DNA from: Dactylis glomerata | Taxonomy: Eukaryota > Streptophyta > Magnoliopsida > Poales > Poaceae | Length of the DNA stretch: 64,000 bases | Direction of reading: 5' to 3' | NCBI GenBank assembly: GCA_007115705.1 | Contig: QXEO01001836.1 | Location: 186,001 to 250,000 of the forward strand | Shown: positions 22,751 to 33,398 of the stretch, in pieces | Layout: the number at the start of each line of letters is the position of its first letter | How positions within the stretch are numbered: the stretch's first letter is position 1 | Notes under the pieces: model-generated | Told to the model about the DNA's origin: nothing | Seen by the model: only the letters and a program-made list of their open reading frames with translations | Database searches by the model: none | Translations under genes and position numbers: made by a program

Positions 22751-22896
22751 CTATGGATCGGTGTACGCATAGAAGGTGGGCCTCCGGTCAACATGCAGCA
22801 TCTCTCGCTTCCAAGATCTAACGACAGAGATAGCGTCCGGGCGCCATAGCGTCCGGAGAAAATCCGCATTGTCGGTAATTACTGAGCTACAACATA
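22751..22896 (-). CDS. Candidate third (last) exon of the SPL gene
   Basis: After a 127-nt intron (donor CAAG/GTCACT at 23023, acceptor TTCTTACAG at 22897) the minus strand is open in the phase left by exon 2 and encodes about 47 residues to a TAG at 22751. The three exons total 723 nt (240 aa plus stop). The peptide does not resemble the usual SPL tail (a TRF-S/A-F-PRPE-like segment after TSQQG), so it may be a diverged or replaced end or a false exon. No match to the miR156 target of the family was seen in it. Confidence 0.35.
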
Positions 22897-23023
22897 CTGT
22901 AAGAATGTGAATGCAATAGGTCAATATCCTAGGTGGGTCATGAGTTATAGTATATCCGACAAACCATTCCACGTTTCCAACAATGTATGCACTGTTAAAA
23001 ATAGAGCAGTAGTAAAAAGTGAC

Positions 23024-23154
23024 CTTGCTGACTTGTCATAAAACTTAAAGAATTCATGGTATATAGCTGTGGCTTTCTGTGGCGACGGTTATGTCCATCC
23101 AGACGCTTTCTACAGCTGCGCTTTGTCTCGTCAAACTCAGTAAGCAGGTGAAAC
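23024..23154 (-). CDS. SPL transcription factor, exon 2 (second half of SBP domain)
   Basis: This exon supplies the second zinc-binding half and nuclear localisation signal of the SBP domain. Following an acceptor CTTTAG it encodes [20 protein letters not shown], then HNRRHRKPQ and [11 protein letters not shown], all hallmarks of the family (FH-L-EFD-KRSCR-RL-HN-RR-RKPQ and the downstream FMTSQQ). It joins exon 1 inside the arginine codon of CSR, the conserved intron position of SPL genes. The exon is 131 nt with donor CAAG/GTCACT. It is too short to have been seen as an isolated long frame. Confidence 0.88.
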
Positions 23155-26084
23155 CTAAAGAGACAAAAATTCATGATCAGTTAATTGCATATAAGGGAAA
23201 TGAAGAAATTGCAATATCAATACATTAGTTATTGCTTATGTGTAAAGGATCAGTATCAAGTTACAACACCAGAAATGAAGATAACGCAATGCAAATGAGC
23301 AAATTTTGACGTAAAATCTTGATAACATGCTCAAAGTTGATTTACAAACATCTTAGATTTAGTGTGTTTACAGCTACATTCAAAATCAAAGGTACCACTA
23401 CAAATACTGGAATAAGCAACGCCTCAAGTGTCTTCATGTAAAAAGTAAATTAGATCAACTCACTAGTATATAATGGAGGAAAGAAACATTGGAGGAATTT
23501 CAGAAAGCGAAGGAGAACTTTTTGTGGAAAATCTTCCATAACTTAGGACCATACATCTGAAACAGAGAAACACTCTGTTATCATTATCTCTAAAAGCATG
23601 GGGCATCATGCATTTTTTTCCTAGAAAGAACACATCAACCGAGATTTTAACTTGGGTGTAGCTTTCTTTTCTAAGTTCCAAGGAGACAACATATTCCTAG
23701 TCTTAATTTAGTAACTAAATAAGAGATTCCTGGTCCTAGGATGATTTTATAACAAGATAAGATTTCCTAGGGAGCTAGACACATGATTTGAAGTATAAAA
23801 TATGCTTCCACTTAACTCATGGAACTACATATTGTCAGAATACTTAATACTGTTCACACATATTCTTGGAATATATAATGTGCAGTACACAGAGGGACCA
23901 CTTAATTCATCTGTTGATCACTGCTTTCAGTGCTTGGGCGCCTACATCTTGGATAAAAAAATTGTACTCAAGATTTGGCAGCGACAGACAAAAATATTGA
24001 GCCTGTTTGGCTTGGACCACGGTATAGTGTATCTGCAACCATATGTTTAGGATGTATGTTTGTTGGGACAATGGGAGCACTTAATTTATAAAGTGTGCAC
24101 CAACTGAGGGAGCAATCAATCATTAGAAATCTGTCCCCACTTGGTAAGTTATTGATGTATCAAGGGAATAAAATGATGGGAGGAACACATTAGCATCCTA
24201 TCAAGTTATAAAGGTGCAAAGGTAGAATGGTATCATATGCTTTGTTCAGAAAGATAAAAATGGGAAAACCACAACTGTGCTTTAATGTGGACAAAGGTAC
24301 GAAAAGATTGCATATGGAAGAAAGAATTCAGGAGATCCAAATCAAGAATAATAATATCATGGATGGTCAGGATTGAGGGTAGAGGATGTACAGTAAGACT
24401 ATTGATTTTACCATTAGAAATGCACAATTGAATCTCCCCAGTATTATTTTTGTACAAATATTAGATGTGAACATTTTGATCCCATAAGTTGTGTTCATAG
24501 AGTGCCATTATTTCAGTCTTCTGAAAAATGGCTAATGCATGCAAACAAAGATAGATAATTGCAGAAGTGAAACTCTGATAAAAACAGCGAGCGTCAGGTG
24601 GTACCAAAGCACCTGAAACAAGCAGATTATAGTTCATTATTTAGAATGCTGATATCTAAAAAAGAGATATTATTATTATATAAATATATAGTACTCTTCT
24701 TGTCTTTATTTTCCAAGGACCACCATATGTTGCTTAAATGTCCTAGAAATGCTTATCCCCACAACATAGTGCCAAAAACTGTGAAACATTAACATCACAA
24801 ACAGTATTTGATCCCTTGGTGTTTTAAAAATTGTTTATCGTAATCAAAACATCATATGATAAGTGCGATCGCCAGTTTCCCTTGTTTATCTTAATCAAAA
24901 CATCATATGATAAGTGTGATCACACTATATGAGTTAGTATCGCCTTTTAATATTTAAGGAACATCATTTGCAGTTGTCACTACCATTAACCTTTTAATGA
25001 AACTAAATCGCCTTTTAATATTTAAGGAACATCATTTGCAGTTGTCACTACCATTAACCTTTTAATGAAACTAAAACGTTCAGAAGCTTCAGGCCTTTGG
25101 CAGTTGGCAAGGGGCCAACCTGACAATATACATGTATGGCCCTTGTATTGTGCAGAAAAGCCTCCACACAGTGATTTATACAGAGCAGGTGTTCTTGCAG
25201 TGGTACTATGAACTTTCAAAGTTTGGGCGTTAGCATCAGCTTTTCCTTTGAAATAGAAGGCTCGCTGTCACAGATGTGGTAGGCCAGTTCTTGCCGCGTG
25301 ATGAATAAAGCAGGCTGCCATTTTTAAGGAATTGACAGTCCTAGTCCCACGCAAAACATTCTGTCTAGTTTGCACATGGAAAAAGCGCAAAAAATGCACA
25401 TGGATCCACCTATTTCTGGCTAGTTTGCACATGGAAAAAGAGAAACAAGCAAATCATATCAGGCGTCTGGGGTAATCATCAATCACGCGGCGTGTTGCTG
25501 CAACGGATATCAGAACAGTGTCACACACAAAAAAACATCTCCAGTTGCAGGGCGATTGAACTTCAGAAAAGATTTTGAGGAATGAAATTGCAAATTGGAC
25601 GAAGGGGCCGACTCAATTGGCTGATCAATTGATGATCTTTAGTAGATGGAGCGCAAATGTGCATTTGTTTTTGCAGTGCTGAATTCTCATGTATGGGGTC
25701 AGGATTCAGAAAGTGATGTAGCAATTCTAAGCTGTGCAAAAGCTGTGCAGCTAGGAATTGATGTAGGGCACTGCAGTCCAACAAGCTCTGAGCAGCCCAA
25801 AAGCAGTGGGGGAAAACAAAGGAAAAGCGCTGCAATAATTCAGGTAACACAGGTTGCCATGATAAAGGGTGACAAGAGAAAACGAGAGGCCGAAAAGGCA
25901 TGATGCCGGGAAAGGTAAAGATGTGCATCCTTGAAATGAGACAGGCAGAATTATGCTCAAGCAAAGAGAGAAAGAAAAAGAAGTGCGGCAGAGGATGGAT
26001 CGTGGACTGATGAACACAGAGCTGATCAGAATGGGTAGGCAATCATGTAGTAGTTCTGAATTTTGGCGGGTGGACGGACTTTAC
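23155..26084 (-). other. SPL intron 1 (about 2.9 kb)
   Basis: Donor CAG/GTAAAG at 26084 and acceptor CTTTAG at 23155. AT-rich, with no coding signal. Holds two tandem duplications: a 51-bp period at 24831-24921 and a perfect-looking 68-bp period at 24941-25076. Confidence 0.8.
24941..25076. repeat. 68-bp tandem duplication in SPL intron 1
   Basis: CGCCTTTTAATATTTAAGG starts at 24941 and again at 25009, and both copies continue identically through CATTAACCTTTTAATGAAAC. Next to it, 24831-24881 and 24882-24921 form another near-identical duplication containing AATCAAAACATCATATGATA. Confidence 0.93.
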
Positions 26085-26530
26085 CTGCTGCACTGTTGGC
26101 AGAAGCGCATCTCGCGGCCGGCGACGGTGACGACGGGGGTCTTGGAGTGAGCCTCGCACACCTTGTGCCGCCGGTAGTAGTCGCGGCACTTGCTCAGGTC
26201 CGCCGTGCACCCCTCCACCGCGCACGACGGGCACTGCTGCTGCTGCCCCGAGCCGCTCCCGCCAGACGTCGCGCGCGGCCGCTTCGACGCGCCGGGCGAC
26301 GACGACGCAGACGCAGACGCCGCCGCGGGCACCTTGCCGCGACTGTCCGCGGCGGCGCCGAACTCCCCCAGCCCGCCGAGCTTCAGGTCCACGGAGCACT
26401 CCGGCCGCCCACCGGCGGCATTACCAATGCCGCCCGCCGACGCCGGCCCGCCTGGCGGCGCGGCGGCGGCTTCATGCTCCAGCTCGGCGAGGTCCCACGC
26501 CCCGGGCGGCATCTTGAGGTCCCAGTCCAT
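26085..26530 (-). CDS. SPL (SQUAMOSA promoter-binding-like) transcription factor, exon 1
   Basis: SPL proteins are plant-specific transcription factors that bind GTAC cores and control phase change, inflorescence and grain traits. The exon starts at ATG 26530 with [18 protein letters not shown], an N-terminus like that of the grass SPL13/16/18 group. It continues through an alanine/serine-rich linker and a basic patch (SKRPRA), and enters the SBP domain at [14 protein letters not shown], with [13 protein letters not shown] and MRFCQQCSR. It ends in a good donor (AGCAG/GTAAAG). Together with exon 2 all eight zinc ligands are present. GC content is high (typical of grass 5' exons). A GA microsatellite and a MULE lie upstream. 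Orthology to one named rice gene is not claimed. Confidence 0.93.
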
Positions 26531-26879
26531 GCCGCTCGGAGGATGGACACGTACAGCGCTAGCTTGGATGGGTTTCGCGTAGGCCGGCCTGCCTAGCTAG
26601 GTGTATAGTCGCTCGCTAGTTATGGCGTAAGCTCAGAGCTTTCCCTTTCATCTCGCGCACACCCACACAAGAGCAACTCGGGTCGCTGTCTGGAGCTTGT
26701 GTGTTCGGCTTCGCCCCTCCTCCTCCCCTGTCCCTCTCATTCTTCTCTTTTGCAAGCGGCGCCTAGCTAGCTGCCACTGCCAGTACCGCTTCTTCTACAG
26801 CACCTACCACTAGCACTGGATCTGTGTCTGTGGGTTAATTGCCACACCAAACCAAAGATTTCAAATAAAAACACCGCAG

Positions 26880-27006
26880 ATGTAGCAGCAATGGTGGAGA
26901 GAGAGAGAGAGAGCACGAGCAACAAAGCTATGGAGCAACAATACCAAGAGGCCACCCAGAAGCTGGGGCGTAGTCAGTACAAGTACTTGCACTGGAAGAG
27001 AGAGAG
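26880..27006. repeat. GA-rich microsatellites upstream of SPL
   Basis: GGAGAGAGAGAGAGAGAG at about 26897 and a second GA run at 26996-27006. The second run abuts the MULE, and its continuation is found at 30642-30654 on the other side, so one microsatellite was split by the insertion. Confidence 0.85.
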
Positions 27007-27345
27007 GATTTTTTTACAAATATACACCTCTGCCGAATCTTATTGTCGAAAATGACCCCCGCCGAAAAATATTGCCATTTCTAGCCTGGCCGGAGCGCCT
27101 AAAGGCGACACGTGGCTATTTCCGCCACAGGCATTGGCGGAAAGAAGAACCCGCCACCTGGACTGGCGGAATGTTGAACCCGCCATTGGCGGTGGCGGAA
27201 ACACCGTGGTCCCGCCATCGTGGCTGGCGGGAAGTGACGCAGTACGGCGGAAAGAGATGCTGATGTCATCCCGTCATAGGCATTGGCGGGAAGTGCCTTT
27301 CCACCATTGCAGCTGGCGGTAAGGAGCTAGGGAGGCAGTCGACAT
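27007..27345. repeat. Left terminal inverted repeat of the MULE
   Basis: Matches the reverse complement of about 30298-30641. Shared words include CACCTCTGCC, AAATGGCAATATT (inverted), CGCCTAAAGGCGACACGTGG, GGCGGAAAGAAGAACCCGCC and AACACCGTGG. It contains many GGCGG/CCGCC motifs. Confidence 0.9.
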
Positions 27346-28205
27346 GCTTTTGCTCCATACTTTGGCTCCATGCTGTTGCTTTGGGCGGATGGACATGAAA
27401 TGACGTTGCTTTGGCTGTTGCTTTGGGTGGACATGCACGTTAGATTCGTTGGCTCCATGCATACATGGCAGAGGTGATTCCCGCATGCATTTTCTTTGCC
27501 AGCTCTTTTGTAAAAGCAAAGTTGCTCTGATTTGTACAGGAATTAGACCACCGTTCACTATTTTTGACTGCGCAAAGTGAGATATTCATCAATTAGCTCC
27601 ATATCTTATACTATTTTAGATTAGCACTGTCGGTTCGTTGCCCCAGCACCCTTTTATATATAGACATGCATAGTGAGGGCATAAGCGCTCTCACTCTCTC
27701 GTGCTAGCTGTCTCTGTACGAAGAACTGATAAGCATAACCAGCACATTAGGAGTAATATTTGGTGCATGGCAAGTTAGGAGGGCTGGGGACTACGAGCTG
27801 AATTAGTTGAAGAAAAGGTAAATTAATATGTGTCAGATAGAAGTGGTTGTGTTTGTTATTAGATTAAAATTATTTTGTATGCTAACCTTAGTCATTCATC
27901 TTATTTTAGGAAAGGAAATCAGTTAGGAGGAATTATTTGGAGCAGCTGCAGTCAATATTTTGAGCAGCTGCAGTCAATATTTTTTTTATGAAAAGTGATT
28001 GAAATTGCTGAAGATCAAGGTACGTGAATGCAGGAATATATTTTGCAGGAGATATGTAGTTTATTTTGCAGTCAATATCACGTTGTCATTATATGCATAC
28101 ATGCATGAATAAATAATGAAATGTAGATAAAATAATATGCAATTAAAATGTAATCTAATTAATTTTATGTTAATTTTGTATGGTTTTATTAATATGATAC
28201 GTTGA

Positions 28206-29198
28206 ATGCGGTTAGGTACGATGAACACTTTGTATATATTTTATGGTGAGGACATCACACGCGATGGCCCGGAAGGACTTGATCTTTCGCGATGTGAAAC
28301 AAAGAATGTTATAGTGGAAGGATTGGTTAGTACTAGTTTCATGGATGTAAGAAGACGCATCCGTGCAGAGTTTGGTCCAGAAATAGGAAGAAAGAAGATG
28401 GTTGTTGAAGCGGTCGTATGCAAGAGGGTGGGAGAAAGTTACCAGTGGGCATTACGGCAGGTTAAAGGGGAGAATTCCTGGGGTTCTTACATGAGGTTCG
28501 CGAGCACACCTGGTGCCCCTATGTATGAACAACCTATGGTTTATGTGCATTTTATTGATGGCACTGATGAACCTGGAAGTAGTAGTGCCGCCGGTGAGGT
28601 CCATTTATCCATTGCCGCACTGGCAATAGATACAGAGGCATTGGAACATGAGCCATTGGAGAATAATGGACCATATTCGATGGCCATTGTTGACCTCAAT
28701 GAACGGCTAGAGAACCAACCAGACGAGCTTGATTCTGGTGATGATGATCGTTCATCGTCATCAGAAGATGAGGATGAAGATGAAGGAGGTGGTCCATCGC
28801 AAAGGATGAGGGCAGTGGCGCAACCTATGGCACCTGAGGACATAAATGCTCTTGTCATCGGTCACGATGATAGCTCTGTTCGTGGTGTTGGAGCGACCAT
28901 TTTGCAGGAAAAGCAACATTTTCCTAGCAAGGATGCTGCTGACATGGCGATCAAAAGATATGCCATATCCATATCCCGCCAGCATAAAGTGAAAAAATCA
29001 AACCCACAACTTTTGAAGGTTATTTGCATAAATAAGGAAGAGTCTGGATGTGAGGGAACAATCGTTGCTCGTCAACTCGCAGGCATATGCCAGCCGTGGA
29101 CGATAACTCGTATGGTTCCCCATAGTTGTGAGCCGTGGACGATAGCATTTCTTGCATTACTCATCGGCATGAAGTCGTCGTCACTATCATTCTCCTAA
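28206..29198 (+). pseudogene. mudrA-like transposase, N-terminal part only
   Basis: The transposase of MULEs. The 330-codon frame has an N-terminal region (about 1-115) like plant MULE proteins, an acidic middle (DSGDDDRSSSSEDEDEDEGG), and then the MuDR-type DNA-binding/zinc region: QHFPSKDAADMAIKRYA, then VICINKEESGCEGTIVARQ and WTITRMVPHSC. Directly after that motif the frame goes to EPWTIAFLALLIG and stops. The DDE catalytic domain and SWIM finger (several hundred residues) are absent. The stop overlaps the stop of the convergent gene by 4 bp, suggesting that one internal deletion removed the 3' part of mudrA and brought the two genes together. Start taken at ATG 28206; ATG 28221 is also possible. 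Confidence 0.8.
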
Positions 29199-29962
29199 TC
29201 GACTGGCTTTGACGATGCTCTCCAAGCTGCAAACATTGCGTTAGATTTAGCCAAAGATTCCGGCGTGAAGTCGTCATCATCACTACACTCAAAATCTTCC
29301 ACTCGCTGTGCCGGTGCCTTATTCTTGCCCTTGGACGAAGACTTAGTCTTCACCTTCAACGATTTAGCACTCTTACCCTCAGCTATGAGGGCCCTTCTAA
29401 TGGCATCAATGTGTGGAGTTGAATGAGGGTGGCCACTCGGGGCGGGACCAAACAAATTAACCATCGACTCATAGTTCTTGATAGTTTTGTTCATAAATTC
29501 GGCATGGTAGGGATGGTGCTGCACATAACAAAAACAAAACCAATGAAGTGCATAAATATGACAGAGCTAGCTCACACAATCTAGAGGTTATGCATGCATA
29601 AGTTGAAGCTTTACCGGTATATGGAGTGCATATTCTCTTGGCGAAAACCTAATTTCGCTAGAATCAGTACGAGTAGGATCACCATGAAGTGCTGCCTCAA
29701 GATTTTTTAGCTCCACCACATAACTCCAATAACGTTGACACCTAAGAAGTTCTTTACGAACTTCTGCTACGCTCCTATGAGGGAGCGACCACTCAACTAA
29801 TATCTTACAAATCTCAGTAACATGGCTATCGTCATTAATAATGCCCTCAAAAGACAATCCTCTACTCTCACATAATGTTGCGGTCCGATGCATAACCGCG
29901 TGGGACATTTCTGGGTGAAAATCACGATTAGAAGGATGGAAGAAATAACGACCCCTAGACAT
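29195..29962 (-). CDS. Second MULE gene (mudrB position), two exons, function unknown
   Basis: Exon 1 runs 29962-29615 and exon 2 29518-29195, joined by a 96-nt intron with donor ACCG/GTAAAG and acceptor TTATGTGCAG; the sum is 672 nt (223 aa plus stop), all in frame. I start at ATG 29962 (MSRGRYFFHPSNRDF); the frame opens earlier only with TTG. The protein has helices resembling a SANT/Myb-like fold (CKILVEWSLPHRSVAEVRKE, QRYWSYVVELKNLEAAL), HHPYHAEFMNKTIKNYESM, a basic KTKSSSKGKNKAP stretch and an acidic ECSDDDDF. It is convergent with mudrA, as mudrB is in MuDR, but no sequence relation to mudrB is claimed. It might be a DNA-binding accessory or a captured gene. It is unbroken, unlike its transposase partner. 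Confidence 0.6.
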
Positions 29963-30297
29963 GGCTAACAGAGATTGCAGAGAAGAAATCAAATAGAGAG
30001 TGATTTTCTAGCTGAAACACACCGATGCAACACAATTGAGGATGCGTGGGGGGTTTTATAGCCTACGATATCGGTGCACTATATGACATAAATTCTGCAT
30101 CGGTGGTCTACTTACTGTACAAAAGCAGTCTATCTTCAGCTTTCAACAACCAAAGCATCTCCCTGTGACTAAATAAGAATGCATGCGAGCATCCTATGCG
30201 CTGAATCATTTCATCTCCCTGTACAAAAGCAGTCTATCATTTCATGTTTCCTGTGCTGAATCAAGCAAAAGCGCCAAACTGCGCTGAAATCGAGTAA

Positions 30298-30641
30298 AGC
30301 ATGTCGATTGCCTCCCCTAGGTGCTTGCCGCCAGCTGCAATGGCGGAAAGGTGCTTCCCGCCAATGGCTGTGGCGGAGTGACATCAGCGACTTTTTCCGC
30401 CAGCTTCCCGCCACTTCCCGCCAGCCACGATGGCGGGTCCACGGTGTTTCCGCCAACGCCAATGGCGGGTTCAACATTCCTCCAGTCCCGGTGGCGGGTT
30501 CTTCTTTCCGCCAATGCCAGTGGCGGAAAGAGCCACGTGTCGCCTTTAGGCGCTGCCGCCAGGCCAGAAATGGCAATATTTTTTGGCAGGGGCCATTTTT
30601 GACAATAAGATTGGGCAGAGGTGTATATTTGTAAAAAAATC
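30298..30641. repeat. Right terminal inverted repeat of the MULE
   Basis: Inverted copy of 27007-27345. It contains GGCAGAGGTGTATATTTGTA and, going inward, CCACGTGTCGCCTTTAGGCG and CCGCCAGCCACGATGGCGG. The two TIRs differ by scattered substitutions and small indels (for example, an extra CTTCCCGCCA unit in this copy). Confidence 0.9.
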
Positions 30642-31059
30642 GAGAGAGAGAGAGATGATCTGGGTCGCTGGGGTTGCAGCCATTCAATCCCTGGCAAGCA
30701 AGGAGATGGGGCCTCGGGGCCATGTTCGCCTTTAACACTGCCATGGAAGGCCTGTGGTGCTACAATTATTGGGGGTTTGGTTTGAGCAAATGCACTACTA
30801 CCCTCTGAAAGAGCATTTCCCTAATAAATGTATTTTGGTGTTTGTTAACAACATTTGGTGAATTAACCACTCTATTAAAGTTCTGCAGAATTTCTAGGTT
30901 AATTCAGGATCTCGCGGAAGTGAAACCCAAAAAGGAAGAAAAGATCGAAGCCCGTAGTCCAGTAGTGGAATGCGGGCTTTGTTGTCCTATAGGGTGCTTC
31001 GCGAAGGTGGAAATGGTGGAGAAGACATCCATGAAGTGTTGCTGCTGTCTCTTCTAGGG

Positions 31060-31380
31060 CGGAGACTCCGGCCCTCCTGGCCGGAGACTCCGGCCTAGGG
31101 GCTCGCCCCGGCAACCCCCAGTGTTGGTCGTGCCAGATGCCCGTCCGGAGTTGGGCCGGAGACTTTCTGTCTCTGGCCGGAGACTCCGGGTGGCCGGAGA
31201 CTCCGGCCCCCATGGCTGGAGACTCTGGTCTGGCTGGCCGGGCTAGGGTTTGCTAAGGGCTTGTTCGCTCCAGAGTCTAGGCCGGAGTTGGGCCGGAGAC
31301 TTTTGTCTCTGGCCGGAGACTCCGGCCCTGGAGTCACTTAGGGCGGAGACTCCGGCCCTCCTGGCCGGAGACTCCGGCCC
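31060..31380. repeat. Cluster of CCGGAGACTCCGG palindromes in the 5' LTR
   Basis: About seven copies of (C/G)CGGAGACTCCGG, each a 6-bp inverted repeat around one central base, plus half sites (GGGCCGGAGACTTT). The same cluster is in the 3' LTR (about 41598-41905). Further copies lie at 38582-38660 and 39058-39165 and, in opposite orientation, inside pol at 34648-34690 and 36198-36280. Confidence 0.93.
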
Positions 31381-31415
31381 TAATCGACCAGCAACGGCTA
31401 CATTTCGTGGAGGAG

Positions 31416-31423
31416 TATATAAA
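31416..31423 (+). promoter_or_regulatory. TATA box of the Sirevirus LTR
   Basis: TATATAAA lies about 35-40 bp downstream of the last palindrome in the LTR; the same box is in the 3' LTR at about 41940. Predicted core promoter of the genomic transcript. Confidence 0.65.
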
Positions 31424-32133
31424 GCCTTCTTCTACCTCAAGAGAAGGCTGCGGCTTCAACTCTCTCTCCTCCATTGCTTCAAAGCTTCAAAGTCCTAGCT
31501 CTCTCTCCCTAGCCACTAGAAATCAAAGCCCTTTTGGGATTTGAGGGAGAAGACCTAGATCTACACTTCCACCAAGGCGATTTGATTTCCCCCCTCTCTT
31601 TGTTGAGGGGCTTGTATCTTGTGTGTTCATCGGATTCTAAGCCGGAAGAAGCCGTCCTCCAAGCTTAACTTTATGTGTAAGAGCTTGGTGGGCCTATTGG
31701 GAGCCTCCAATTGAGTTGTGGAGCTCGCCCCAATACTTTGTGTAAAGGTGTCGTGCCGCCTTCAAGGGCATCGCTTAGTGGAGCGTGAACTCGCCTTTGT
31801 GGCTTGTTCACCGGAGAATAGGGTGAGCCTTTGTGGCGTTGGTGGCCTTTGTGGCACCACACCTCTCCAACGTAGACGTACTTCCCGTAACAAGGAAGGA
31901 ACTACGGGAATACATCCTCGTGTCTTCGTGTCTCCATTGCGGTGACCTCTATCCTTTACTCGTACCTTTACTTATATTGTTATTGCTAGCTTGCTTGTCA
32001 CTCTAGGTAAATTCACTTAGTATCACATCTAGAGAATTTACCTTCTTGTCTAGCCTTAACTTGAAAAGAATAAAAAAAATTGGGTAGCTCCTATTCACCC
32101 TCCCCTTCTAGTCGCTCATACGATCCTTTCAAT

Positions 32134-32145
32134 TGGTATCAGAGC
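32134..32145 (+). promoter_or_regulatory. Primer-binding site (initiator Met tRNA)
   Basis: TGGTATCAGAGC begins two bases after the 5' LTR end. It is complementary to the 3' end of plant initiator methionine tRNA and is the standard PBS of plant Copia elements. Confidence 0.93.
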
Positions 32146-32189
32146 GTGGTCTCTTATTCGGGCTTAACCGCCTAAGAGTTTGAGCAACT

Positions 32190-33398
32190 ATGGAAGGGGA
32201 TAAGGATAAAGAAACTCCTCCCGAAGATACTCCTCCATCTATCTCTTCCTCTTCAATCTCACGTGAGGAGCATTTGGCGTCCTTGGACACAATGCAAACC
32301 ACTATGAGATTGGAGATGAAGGCTATGTTTGAGGAATATTTTGGAAGAAAACCTTCCGGGCCCACCAACCCAAACACCACACCGAGTGTGGAACTCTCAT
32401 TGGCTAAGGTGAAGCCACCCAACGATGGCTCCACCTCCACCGAGAATAAAGGTGACCCTCCTAAGGAAAATGATGGTCCGGCAAAGGGTGCTAACATTCC
32501 ACCCCCTAACACTTACTCTCCTCTGCCGGTCCATTATCCTATGCCACACATTAACAACATGGGATCTCCTCCTAAGCTTGATTCTCGCAATTTTATTAAA
32601 TGGCAAGGACTAATGAAATCTCATATTTCTAGCTCTTCTACTCATTTGTGGAGGGTCATACAAAATGGCTTTGCACCTCATGATCCTCTCAACTTGACCG
32701 GAAGGGAAGAAGTTGATGAGCAACTCAATGCCACCGCCAAGCATCTCCTTCAACAAGCTGTGCCGGATACTCATGCGGTACATATCAACAACTTGGGCAC
32801 CGCCAAGGAAGTATGGGACTATCTCACTATGCTCTTCATTGGGAATGAGAGTATTCGGTCCTCCAAGTTTGATGAGCTCAAGAGTGAAGAAAGGGATTTC
32901 ATCATGCGTGACAATGAGACTCCCGATGAGATGTACCAAAGGATCTTGGCTCTTGCAACGGCCTTGACCGGGTTTGGGTGCAAAGACAATGGTGATGACT
33001 ATATCAAGCGTATGTTCATTACCTCCATCAACCCAAGAGAACCCATGCAGTCCGAGATAATCCGTTCAAGACCGGATTTTGGGAGGATGACCTCAAATGA
33101 AGTCCTTTGCGAGTTCACCGCCTTGTCCATCTTGAAGAAGAACGCGGAAGAGACTAGAGCTCGTGTTCTTGCCGGACAAGGAGTTCACAATCTTGCTCTC
33201 AAGGCCAAGGTGGTGTCCAAGCAAGGAGAAGGAGAAGAAGAAATATATGAAAAAGAGTGTTGGTCTCCGGAAGATCTCAAGTTGCACTCCATGAACACTT
33301 GGCTCTCAATGCAAATGCCTTTTGGGATGCCAACAAGCACAAGACGAAGGGATCCAAGTTCAAATCCTTTCCAAGAAAAGGTGGTGACTCTAAAGTGA
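32190..33398 (+). pseudogene. Sirevirus gag (frameshifted near its end)
   Basis: Capsid protein frame starting at ATG 32190. It has an acidic, proline-rich front, then a UBN2/Retrotran_gag-like core (LDSRNFIKWQGLMKSHI, AKEVWDYLTMLFIGNES, SFDELKSEERDFIMRDNETP-like region) and an [16 protein letters not shown] segment. Just after that (about 33280) the coding sense continues in another frame, which carries [17 protein letters not shown] and the CCHC knuckle. The last residues of this frame (to 33398) are therefore out-of-frame. A one-base indel is the simplest cause. Confidence 0.88.

Larger units (their letters stand above)
27007..30641. mobile_element. Mutator-like element (MULE), 3.6 kb with long TIRs and 9-bp TSD
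   Basis: Two inverted repeats of about 330-340 bp bound the element. The left one starts GATTTTTTTACAAATATACA at 27007 and the right one ends with its complement at 30641. Inside the TIRs GGCGGAA and CCGCCA words recur many times. GAGAGAGAG flanks it on both sides (26998-27006 and 30642-30650), fitting the 9-bp Mutator target duplication, though in a GA microsatellite the exact frame is ambiguous. It holds two convergent genes, a truncated mudrA-like and a spliced second ORF, as in MuDR. The transposase core is missing, so it is non-autonomous. Confidence 0.9.
30806..32131 (+). repeat. 5' LTR of the Sirevirus (1326 bp)
   Basis: Begins TGAAAGAGCATTTCCC and ends ACGATCCTTTCA (TG...CA ends). 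The U3 part holds a cluster of CCGGAGACTCCGG palindromes (31060-31380), and a TATATAAA box lies at 31416. Confidence 0.95.

Noticed and set aside
22751..22906. miR156 target site in the SPL last exon
   Set aside because: The stretch CGCTATCTCTGTCGTTAG has only a loose resemblance to the miR156 target, with too many mismatches to support it.
33257..33398. Programmed gag/pol frameshift in the Sirevirus
   Set aside because: The overlap falls before the zinc knuckle, where Copia elements normally keep one frame; no slippery heptamer with a downstream structure was evident. A simple indel is more likely.
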